Of a stretch of DNA of 64,000 nt, positions 44,025 through 52,991 are shown in pieces. Source of the DNA: Dacryopinax spathularia. Lineage: Eukaryota > Basidiomycota > Dacrymycetes > Dacrymycetales > Dacrymycetaceae. Under the pieces are notes generated by a model, which saw only the letters and a list, made by a program, of their open reading frames with translations, was not told where the DNA came from and searched no databases. A program made the position numbers and the translations under genes. The number at the start of each line of letters is the position of its first letter. The stretch's first letter is position 1. The stretch lies in the NCBI GenBank assembly GCA_037974965.1, contig JBBPFI010000002.1:1240001-1304000 (forward strand). Reading direction: 5' to 3'.

Positions 44025-46247
44025 ATGTTAGCGGAAACATTTGCTGTTCTGGCAGGGCACGAATCCTCCCTGTTCACGATCACTGTGAACGGTCCGGAAC
44101 TGGCATCATCTTTCGGTACTCTCCTGCATCCAGGGGAAAAGGCTGCTCTTCTATCTCTGGCGTCGCTCGCCTCCCTCTACCGAGATGTCCGGAGTTTCGT
44201 TCGATCGCCATCTTATCCGCAAAACGAATACGTCTGCGCCTTGGCCTCGTCCATAGGTAGCGAGCTCAAGGAGTACGAAGCACTTGTCATAAAGACGGAA
44301 GAACTGGTCCTGAGGAAGGACGACAGCCTAGTCGGAAGTGGATCGTATGTTCCGCTGTCTGCCTTACTAGCGACCTTCTCGCAATGGGAGCCACCGCTCA
44401 CCGCTTTGGCTTCATTAGTCAAGGAGATAAAGGCTGGTCCTACCGGCGGAGGGGAGCGCGACTGGTCAGCCGGAAAGCTTATCGACCTCGTGCATCGACG
44501 CGCTATGACCGGATATTCCCGCGTGGCCGAGATCTTCAACCGCCTCCTCGCCGCTCTCCAGCGTATCCTCCTACATCGCTTGAACGCCTTCCTTCTGCAC
44601 GGCGTTGATCTCCCAAAAGATTCGATCCCGTCATGCGTGTCGACCGAAACGAAGGAATCCATCTTCTATGTGGGAGGTGCGATTGCGACGATCCAAAAAG
44701 AAGGATGGACGAAATCGCTTCCTCGCGAGCTACTGTCCGGATGGACGTCAAGTCTGAACAGCACGTCTATCTTCGAAACTCAAGCCTTCGACAAGGTCAT
44801 CTCCGATATTCGAGTCGGCGTCAGCGAGTGGCTTTGGGCGAACGTGCTTACGAAAGACGACATTGTCATTGCTATCGATGCACTGTATGTATTCCTTACT
44901 GTTGATAGGAAACTCACTTACGCTTCTGCAGAGCGGACTACTTCCTCCTCCGAAACGGAGAGTTCGCTGTCACCGTCATCCGGGAGATCGAGCGCCTCAA
45001 GTCAGACAGGCTAAAATCTCGCAATTCGATTATCCGAGCACAAGACCTCAACCACGCCCTCCTTCGAGCTTCAGTCGGTACATCAGCAGAGACCGACCCG
45101 TCCCTCTCCAAAATCTCGTTCATCATTCCATCCGGGACGACTCGACCTTTCCTTCCGCATCTCAACAAGTCGAACACTTCCATGTCCCGCCTCAACGCTC
45201 TTCCGGACTTCTCCTCCTTCCTGCTCGGCACGCCCACCCAGCTCACCTACCAGTTGGAATTTCCGTTATCCCTCTTCCTGTCACCAGCGGCACTACAGAC
45301 CTACAGCCGAATGCACGCCTACCTCGCCTCAGTGCGCCGAGCGCATATCCTCCTGCTCGACCTCTGGTCCTCCCTCTCCCTTGCCCAACGAAAGAGGCGC
45401 AAATGGCTCCGTATCGGGGAAGGCGGTACAGCGGAGGAAGAAACCGCTCGAACACTCCTCCTGCGCCGGACATGGGGCTGTGTCAGGGAGATGGTCTGGT
45501 ATTTAGAAGTCTTATGGTCCTACATTGGGGGCGATGTGGTCGACACATGTTATCGCACATTCCGGGAACAGATCGGCAGTCCCGTCAGTCGATCGAGGAC
45601 GACGTCTTCCCAAGCTCAGCGGGCCGGCACCCCGAGCGGACACAGTCGACCTGACACGCCAGCAGCGGAGAAATCGCTAGACTTTGAGACTCTCCGGCAG
45701 CTACATACCACCTACCTTACCAGCCTTACTTCAGCGTCGCTCATGGCGTCCGGACCTCTGTCGACGATCATACACGACATCTTACAGATATGCGAGAGGC
45801 TTGTGGCGCAAGTGGATCGCTGGGGTGGAGACGTCCTCCCAGACCTGCTCAGCGCACAGATGGAAGGCGCAGGAGGGATGCTCGAGCGGCAACAAGTAGT
45901 CGATGAGATCTACGAGGTACGCCTCCCTTCCCCTCCTACCCCCTCCCCACACCTCATAAGCTGACATCCATCCCCCCAACCAGTCATTCACCGAAAACCT
46001 ACACGACTTCTACTCCCTCCTCGCCACCTCCCCTCTCCTCCCCACGAAGAACGCAGACATGTCAACGTTCATCAACGCTTCCTCGGTCCTTAATTCGACT
46101 ATGCACGGCGCGAATGGGGCGGCGTCGATGCAGGCTAGGAGACAGGTGGAGCATCTGATGTTGAAGCTGGACTTTAATACGCAGCTTTCGGATCCGGCGG
46201 TGGACGGGCCGAGGGTGGAGAGGCCTATCCTTGCTGGACTCGCCTGA
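44025..46247 (+). CDS. Gamma-tubulin complex component 4-like (Spc97/Spc98 family)
   Basis: Part of the gamma-tubulin ring complex that nucleates microtubules at the spindle pole body. Exons 44025-44884, 44932-45916 and 45984-46247 give 702 aa. The N-terminal GRIP1 region (YVPLSALLATFSQWEPPLTAL, RVAEIFNRLLAALQRILLHRLNAFLLHG) and the C-terminal gamma-tubulin-binding region (DYFLLRNGEFAVTVIREIERL, YQLEFPLSLFLSPAALQTYSRMHAYLASVRRA, HDFYSLLATSP) follow the GCP order; the short length and lack of an N-terminal extension fit GCP4 best. The first ATG gives MLAETFAVLAGHESSLF, a typical GCP4 start. GCP5 or GCP6 are usually much longer. Confidence 0.9.
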
Positions 46248-46413
46248 GTTAATTATCGTGAGTGGTTCAAAGGATCTCACTCCCTTTTTTCGCTTTTACG
46301 CCTGTTTGTCCTGTATTGTGTAATGAGCCGTTATGGGTATTTTGCGAAGAACAGAATGAGCGACGGTAACAAGGGATGAGATGGACGGTGTGCAGTGGCT
46401 GTCCACGTCGCGC

Positions 46414-46495
46414 GGCCGGCTGGCCAAATTGGCAAGGCGTCGGACTACGAAAGTATGGAATCCGGAGATTGCAGGTTCGACCCCTGCGTCGGTCA
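46414..46495 (+). tRNA. tRNA-Arg (ACG) with about 9-nt intron
   Basis: Acceptor stem GGCCGGC/GTCGGTC, anticodon stem TCGGA/TCCGG, loop CTACGAA with anticodon ACG, a 9-nt intron after base 37 and T-arm GCAGG TTCGACC CCTGC. Followed by a TTTATTTT Pol III stop. Confidence 0.92.
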
Positions 46496-47034
46496 AGACG
46501 AATTTATTTTGCCCTTCCCCGCTTAAGGCGCCATAAGCCAGAGTGACCCTCGAAGAGAGGCATAGTTTTCGACCCAGCGGAGGCACGGTACCAGATAAGC
46601 AGATAGGGAGAGCCTCGCACCGGTGAGCAAAAAATGACGGGGGCGGCGAACTTTGCGTCACGAAACGCTTCTCGAGGGCGCCGCGATGGGAGAAAGCTAG
46701 ATATCGCGTCTCTTGTCGGTAGGATAAACCGATAAGCAAGGAGCCATCGCTGTGGCCAAACCCTTGTCACCTTACTAGCTAGGAACACAAGAAGGTTCAT
46801 AGACTTTTCGAGCCACACTAACTAGATAATACAGGGAATTCAGGCAACCAACCTATTGTCTCCCCTCCTGATTACAGCTCCCTCACTGCGATCGATACCC
46901 GTCGGTGCGAAGGTCCCCCAAGCTCCACTGACGAAAAGTTTCCACCGGGTCACGCGATCCCTAAAAGCGCCACACGGACGACGGGCCACAACTGCCAAAA
47001 ATGGAGGGGGAACGGGAAAGGGACAAAAGGTATC
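46496..47034. other. Spacer between two tRNA genes
   Basis: 539 bp without a supported gene. Overlapping antisense ORFs at 46296-46818 run through the tRNA-Arg gene and are rejected. Confidence 0.6.
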
Positions 47035-47106
47035 TTCCGAGACGGGGAATCGAACCCCGAGCCAGTGCGTGAGAGGCACTAATGTTAGCCATTACACCAT
47101 CTCGGA
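47035..47106 (-). tRNA. tRNA-Glu (CTC), second copy
   Basis: Identical over 72 bases to the gene at 28627-28698. The sequence just downstream is also similar (GGGAAAGGGACAAAAGG against GGAAAGGGCAAAAGAG), suggesting a fairly recent duplication. Confidence 0.93.
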
Positions 47107-47816
47107 TGACATACCCAGCTCAAACCAAGACAGCTATATAAGCTGAATATGTTCCGCCGAAGCTCACAATTCGCCCACGCCGTCCTTCCCAAGTACCCTT
47201 GGCTGCCTCTCGTATGACTCGGTCGCCCCAAACAGATAGATATAACATAGGCAACATTGTAGGCATAACGACCGCGCGCGGCAACGACCAGAAGCTCTGG
47301 AACTCCTTCTGCATGTGCCGCAGCTAGCAAGCGCGGGGCGCGCTACCATCCCCTCGGACACATTGAATCCCTCAAGCTGGCAACAATCATCTCCAATCCC
47401 CAAGAACAGGCAGAAACTTTCCCTTGCGTCGGGCAGCAGCCAGCAAGTAAGTGGGAAGACGAGCAACGAGCGGACGGGCGCATCATGCGGCTGTCCGCGA
47501 ATCAGGACGCGGCGGTTCCGTTTTTCTGATGCAGCTTATTCGATTTTGAGCGGGCTTCTCAGGCACAGAATCTTGCGCTGGAGTGATGGATTCTTGCGAG
47601 CTTGTTGCTGCGGTTGCTGTGCGTGCTGCGATGTGGACCTCTCCGGCCGGGTTGGATTATCCTTTGTTGTTAGTCAGTTATTGAGTGGGTTGAGTGGTGC
47701 GGAATTGAAAGGTTTGTTGCGATAAGCAACGAGCCCGAGCCCGGCGTACCCGTTGATGTTCCGCCTTCGTGGGCGCCTCGTGTGCACTCGAGAACTTCCG
47801 ACTTTTGTGTTATTCT
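47107..47816. other. Intergenic, no supported gene
   Basis: A 136-codon ORF at 47315-47725 has mixed composition and no motif or intron signals. The region leads into the AT-rich hairpin island. Confidence 0.55.
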
Positions 47817-47823
47817 CTATGCG

Positions 47824-47851
47824 CTATGCGCTATGCGCGCATAGCGCATAG
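47824..47851. repeat. Perfect 28-bp palindrome
   Basis: Both halves are CTATGCGCTATGCG and its exact reverse complement, with no loop bases. It can fold into a cruciform. Confidence 0.95.
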
Positions 47852-47984
47852 GCCATTTGCTTCCATTTGCTTCCGCTTCCGCGGCGCGATTGGACCCTGA
47901 CTCTGTTTAAGAAGTAATAAATACTAATAAAATACAACAAAAATGTAATAAATAATTATATGATATCGTTTAAACCTGCCGACC

Positions 47985-48047
47985 CAACCCTAACCCTATC
48001 CCTACCGACCCAACCCTAACCCTAACATCCCTAACCCTAACTTAGGG
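47985..48047. repeat. Interstitial telomere-like repeat (CCCTAA)n
   Basis: About ten CCCTAA-type units, five of them perfect and the rest with one or two changes, then TTAGGG in the other direction at 48042-48047. TTAGGG is the telomere unit of most basidiomycetes. Confidence 0.85.
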
Positions 48048-48091
48048 CATTTTCTGCTGTTTTGGGGCAAAGCAGGCAGAAAATCATAGGA

Positions 48092-48120
48092 CAGAGTTAG
48101 CGGCACAGCCGCTAACTCTG
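48092..48120. repeat. 12-bp stem, 5-nt loop hairpin
   Basis: CAGAGTTAGCGG, loop CACAG, then CCGCTAACTCTG: a perfect inverted repeat. Confidence 0.95.
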
Positions 48121-48287
48121 CATTTCTCAGTTCTTAGCCGATTTAATTTCCGTAAATTTTGCTTAACTCCCTCATATAATCTAATATCATTGCAAGTGTT
48201 TATTTTCTTCAAAAAGACCTGATTTTTGTTTAATTGAATGAAATATGTAAGCAATAAAGGAAGCATTTTGAGCGGCAGTGCAAAATT

Positions 48288-48315
48288 AGGACCCTTGCGG
48301 CAGTGCAAGGGTCCT
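48288..48315. repeat. 11-bp stem, 6-nt loop hairpin
   Basis: AGGACCCTTGC, loop GGCAGT, then GCAAGGGTCCT. The word GCGGCAGTGCAA occurs here and again about 25 bp upstream. Confidence 0.95.
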
Positions 48316-48622
48316 ATGCGCTATGCACGTTGCCGCGCATAGGGTTTGTCACAGGACCCGGAAGTAGTGGTGCACTCCTTTCTCGCCCCACAGCCCTCCA
48401 AATAGTGGGAGGGGCGCCATGCGCCGCAGACCCTGCTTAGAGCATCCCGCGTCAAACACACCCGTCCGGCAGTTGTCCGGCCATTCACCATCAGACCCTT
48501 GCCTTCTCTTCCAGCACGCGGTTCTGCCGAGCGCGATGCCTGAGATTGCACAATCAAAATAAACAACAAAGCCGACACTCCGGATCTCAGGGACACAGCG
48601 TCAGCCTCCCATCATCCCAATC

Positions 48623-49463
48623 ATGCCCAACAATGCCAGATCCACGCACATCTCCCTCTTTACTCCGGAAAGCGCATCGAATAACTCCGGAGAGACCGCG
48701 CACCAAAGCAGCTCATCCACTGGTTCACGCCGCCGGCCTCTCCTGACTATCCCCCCCACTCGGCGCCCGACACGACGTCGATATCAAAACCAGTCCAGAT
48801 CCATTCGTATCGGCATCGCCCAGCAACAGACTGAACCCTCCGACAGCGCCAGGTTTACTCTGGAAGAACTACTTCAGCAACCAATTCCACCCAACCCCCA
48901 AGGCCGAACACGGAGAGGACAGAATGATGTATTCTCGGTGGCTGCTCTGGATCGGCGAGAAGAAGAATATGAAGCTCGGGAGAGGGAACGCCTGGCCGCT
49001 GATCCGGAAGCCAGCGCCATGCTGCAGTTTGTGCAAAGTGAGATTGATGATAGCAGAGGAATGGATCATTCTGGAGATGCTGGGTGGGAGGATGTCCAGA
49101 TGGACGAAGATGAGGCGAGTGAGGAGACCTTATTCCATGCATGGGAAGAGATTATGTGCGTTCCTACCTGTCCAGAAATAGGGGGCTAATGCTGACTTGC
49201 TCACAGGCGGCCGACATATCCTTCCGGAGAGGGGCGGTATGCTCGCCGCGTTCTCCAGCAAGCCCATGCGTGGGACAGCCTCATGCCTCAACTGGTGCAC
49301 AAATTCCTGAACTGGCAACTGCGACATACAGAGCGGGCTACCAGCACACTTCCTCCAGAAAGTACAAAGACGTTCGAGCTCGACCTCCTGACTTGGCACA
49401 CCATTCGGAGGCAAGCGTTCGGCATTGTGGGCTCTGGCACGACTGCCGTGCATGTTCTGATGC
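48623..49463 (+). pseudogene. KDZ transposase gene, left part
   Basis: Exon 48623-49155, a 51-nt intron (GTGCGT..CACAG) and exon 49207-49463, cut by the LTR element. The protein begins MPNNARSTHISLFTPES, is Ser/Arg-rich and basic for about 90 residues, then helical and acidic (REEEYEARERERLAADPEA). YARRVLQQAHAWDSLMPQLVHKFLNW is typical of the region before the CxC domain of mushroom KDZ proteins. It cannot make a full transposase because of the insertion. Confidence 0.75.
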
Positions 49464-49807
49464 TGAATAGATACTGTTAGGTTAGACCCAGAGCATCAAG
49501 GGATAGCGTCGATATGGCTTTTCGGTGGTGTCCCGTACGTATTTCGGAGTCGAAAAGAGTGATCTGGCGTGTGGTCAAGTCGAAGTATAGAAAGAGCTAG
49601 TAAGGGGTAAAACGGAATCGATAAAGAGTGTCTGGTACAGATCTCTGCTTATATACGAGCCTAAGTAATGAGTTCGGACTCGTCCGCCACCCTTTTCGTA
49701 TCCGAAACGCAGGTTTCGGATCGCAGATCCCGCCCAGCGGTCCTGCCCGTGCGTTCGGTCCCTATGTCGAAGTCGCGATAATGGCCAAAATTCCGATAAG
49801 CAGCTCA
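49464..49807 (-). repeat. LTR (3' LTR of the element)
   Basis: 344 bp, begins TGAATAGATACTG and ends AAGCAGCTCA as read on the plus strand. It is the downstream LTR, since gag-pol runs leftward. Confidence 0.95.
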
Positions 49808-49822
49808 TCCACGCCCCACCTT
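49808..49822 (-). promoter_or_regulatory. Polypurine tract
   Basis: AAGGTGGGGCGTGGA on the minus strand directly abuts the 3' LTR, the expected site for plus-strand priming. Confidence 0.6.
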
Positions 49823-49934
49823 AGATCTTGACTGTCCCCAGTCAACTGGCTTCTAGGGCGTCGCGTTGGGGTGGAAACGAAGGAAAGGAAAGGAGTCGAA
49901 TAGGGAGGGCAAGAACGGTTGAAGGGACGCGAAG

Positions 49935-50010
49935 AAGAGATAGGAGGAGAGAAGGAGAAAGGGAAAGAGAGAGAGAGAGAAAGAGAGAAAGAGAAGGAAA
50001 GAGGGAGAGA
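49935..50010. repeat. Purine-rich GA microsatellite
   Basis: GAGA/GAAAGA simple sequence in the 500 bp between the 3' LTR and the antisense gene. ORFs on both strands here are products of the repeat. Confidence 0.85.
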
Positions 50011-50326
50011 CGTTCGCGGATGGCGGGAAGCAGCCGAGATGCTGATGGGATGTACACGGTACAGGCCCGGCGTATTGTCGGCAGTCCTATCCAACCGTTA
50101 CCGCGGATTCTGAGCAGTGTTACTATTTCGAATGGCGACTTGTCCACATTTGCGTCGGTCCTTGCCAGGGTCTTTGCCGAAAGAGAAGCACGTGTCGGCA
50201 TCCGCGTGCGGAACCAAAATTTCGACTCATTATGTTTGTCTCTGACGCCGCCCATTTCGTTGTCTCTCTCTTTTCTCCACCTTCGACACCACCGACATCT
50301 CGACTTTTTTAATTCGTTTTCTCCAA

Positions 50327-52738
50327 ATGTCTATGGCGCCCCGCATGCAGCCCGAAGACCGGCTTCGCAAGGCCGAACTGGAGCTGGCTGGGATTCGCGC
50401 CCAGCAGGAAGAACGCGCAAAGCGTTTGGCAGCGCGCAAGTCGACGACGCCCGCCGAGACGACTCCGAAGGCGGCGGAGGAGGAGGAGAAGGAGGAAGGA
50501 GAAGTAGGGGAGGTCGAACAGGTGCACCCGGTATTCTTTTCGAATGAATTTCCTCGCTGACAACGTTTTACAGGGGGCCGATAGTGAAGCGGAGGCCGCC
50601 GATATCGCTGCGCCCGCCGACGATCAAGGCGAAGCAGTCGCGCCGGCCGTTGAGGCTGACGAGGCGGACCACATGGTCGTGGACGACGCTGTCCCGGCTG
50701 AAGAAGACGTTGTCCCGGCTGCGGACAACGTCGCGATCGGCGAGGACGAGCCGATGGAGGAAGCCGAGGCGCCCGCGCCTGCGCCGAAGGTCGCGAAGAC
50801 GGCCGCCGCGCCGAAGGTCGCCGAAAAGGCGCAGTCGACCTCCGTCCGGAGGTCAGCTATGCCGAAGGCCGTCGCGACGAAGGAGAAGACGCCGGCACCG
50901 GTTGCCGAACCGGCCAAGAAGATCGCGGCAAGGCCCGTCGCCGCGCCGAAGAAGATCGTGGCGGCTCCGGCCGTTATCGACTACGTCGATGCGGAGGAGT
51001 CGTTCGAGGAGGCGCTGGAGTCGGAGGAGGAGGCGATCGAGTCGGAGGAGGAGATCGCGGAGATCGTCCCGGTCGTGCGAAGCGTCCGGGAGGTCGTTCA
51101 GACCATCCCGGCCAAGCCGGAAGACAGAGCGGTGTGGGCGGCGAACGACGATAACGTTCGCGCCGTTCGTGTATGTTTTCCCTTTTCTTTTCGGTTCGTT
51201 CATTGCTAATACGGGTTTGTAGCGCAATTTGATAGCTGCACTGGCAGCGAAGAACGGTACGATCGTGGACGTGGACAAGGTCCGCGTCCGTTACTTTGGT
51301 CCTGCGACGCAGGCGGCCTGGAAAAAGGCCAAGGTACGTTCTTTGGTCGTTTCGATATTCTTTTCGATTACTGACTTGCGTTTTGTAGGGAGTTCCTGAC
51401 TTCGCGGTCGGTGTACGCGGCCCTCCCATCGAAGAGGGTGAAGATATCGCGCCGAGCCCGGCACAGGTACGCATTTTCGGTGTTTTCGGAACGTCCCATT
51501 GCTAACACGTTGCTGTAGGTCGCCGCTAAGGCAAGGGTGACGGCGCGCGATCCGGCGCCCGTCGTGAAGAAGGTCGAGACCGCCAAGCGGTCGATCGCGA
51601 AGACGCCGGAGCCGGCGAAGGAGGTGAAGAAGGAGAAGAAGGAGGTCGCGAAACCCCGGGCGAGGGAAGAGGTGGTCGTTGTCCTGTCGGACACGGTACG
51701 TTTGTTTTCTACAGCGTTCGCGAACTGCTTCTGACCGGTGCGATAGGAAAAGGAGTCGTCCGCGGCAAGGGGCCCTCGCCGCCGTAAGGTCAAGTCGGCC
51801 GCGATTGTGCCGGAGTCGGTGAGTGCCTTCGAGTCACCATCGCGAAACTTACTGACATCATACGTAGGATGTCGAGTCGCTCCCGTCCGTTGCGACTGCC
51901 GCCAAGGCGAAGCCGAAGCCGAAGGCGAAGGGGAAGGGGAAGGGAAAGGAGAAGAAGAAGGAGGTACGTGTTCGCGATATGCAGGGGAAGCAAGTGAGCT
52001 AATGTCGGTTCGATAGCGGACTCCCGGACTTCCCAACGACGACCCGGTATGTTTTTGTATCGTTTTTCTTCCTATTATACGGAATGCTGACTCGTATCTA
52101 GTGCAACCAATGCTTGGAGCGTGGCCGAGCCTGCTCCGGAGGCTACCGCTTCGATCCGACGGCGGACGACATTGCTCTGCGCCGTGGTCGGATCTGCGAC
52201 CAGTGCCTCAAGCATCGCGATCGTGGTGGATGCGACTTTGCACAAGCCAGTAAGTCTTTTTCGGGTTTTCGATGTATTTCGGACGTTGCTAATGTGTTGT
52301 TGTAGCGGCCCGCCGTCACCGTGTCGGCGTCAAACGCGATATCGGCGAGGTCGACGACGCAGCGCCCGGCCCCTCCAGCAAGCGGGCGAAGGTCGCGATC
52401 ATGGCGGAGCCCAACCCGAAGACGGAGAACTGCCCCGTCGCCGCTGCGCTCCGGCTCCCCCTTCGTAAGTCCATTTTGTTTATTTTCGACTTTTTCGATT
52501 GACCTTCGTTGTAGATAAAGCGGTCGACATCTTGCGCGACGAGGTCGAGCTGGCCGCCTCGCTCGTCGCGATGATGTCGCACTCCCTCGGCAACTTGCAG
52601 GACGCGCTCGAGGACAAGAAGACCCACGCGACGGTCTACGCGATCCTGCGCGACGGCAAGACGTACGATGAGTCGCGCCTCGTCCGTGTTGTCCCGAAGG
52701 ACGACGACATGGAGCGCGTCGAGTCCGACGAGGAGTAA
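50327..52738 (+). CDS. Antisense 11-exon gene inside the LTR element, Zn2Cys6-like
   Basis: On the strand opposite gag-pol, between pol and the 3' LTR. Exons 50327-50521, 50574-51170, 51223-51333, 51389-51466, 51519-51695, 51747-51818, 51868-51963, 52017-52046, 52102-52249, 52306-52464 and 52515-52738 join in phase through ten introns of 41-61 nt, all GT..AG, to 628 aa. The N-terminal 420 residues are disordered (Ala/Glu/Lys, AT-hook-like KPKPKAKGKGKGK). Near residue 450-490, CNQCLERGRAC and CDQCLKHRDRGGC form a CX2CX6C plus CX2CX8C cluster, much like a fungal Zn2Cys6 DNA-binding domain. A helical C-terminus (VDILRDEVELAASLVAMMSHSLGNL) and an acidic end follow. It reads as a regulatory nuclear protein carried by the element. 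The purine-rich stretch at 49930-50010 may be part of its promoter. Confidence 0.8.
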
Positions 52739-52991
52739 AGCGGAGTCCGGAAGGTTTCGGCAGCGGGTCGAAATGGAGGGAGCGGTAGTTAGAAATGCTC
52801 CAGGTAGTTTTTTGCTGTACGATAGATAGTGCGGTGGAAAGAAACAGTGTGAAAACCCAATCGCGTGAATTTCGGAAATTTCGGATCGAAGGACTTTAAG
52901 GTATTTGGCCTATGGTGTCTGGTATGCAGGCTTGCGACGTCTAAGTCTATGTCGTCTAGCTTCGAAATAGTATTTCAGATTTTTCCGGCTT
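52739..52991. other. Spacer between convergent antisense gene and pol
   Basis: Short 3' region shared by the antisense gene and pol, which converge here. No further ORF is supported. Confidence 0.5.

Larger units (their letters stand above)
47817..48342. other. AT-rich island with GC hairpins and telomere-like repeats
   Basis: About 525 bp that differ sharply from their surroundings: AT-rich runs (47897-47965 and 48120-48290) are broken by GC-rich perfect hairpins, and CTATGCGC words stand at both ends (47817-47832 and 48314-48342). No ORF is convincing. It could be an inserted mobile piece, organelle-like DNA or a repair scar; see the findings. Confidence 0.6.

Noticed and set aside
47315-47725. 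136-codon plus-strand ORF
   Set aside because: No motif, no intron signals, mixed composition and a Cys-rich end that looks accidental.
47985-48047. True chromosome end
   Set aside because: Genes and transposons continue on both sides, so it is interstitial.
49575-49808. 77-codon ORF repeated in both LTRs
   Set aside because: Found in both LTR copies by identity of the DNA; no protein feature supports it.
49828-50547. 239-codon plus-strand ORF next to the left LTR
   Set aside because: Mostly Arg/Glu from the GA microsatellite and in a different frame from the spliced antisense gene.
52739-52991. Envelope-like gene in the LTR element
   Set aside because: Nothing after pol on the gag-pol strand resembles an envelope protein; the only gene there is the antisense one.
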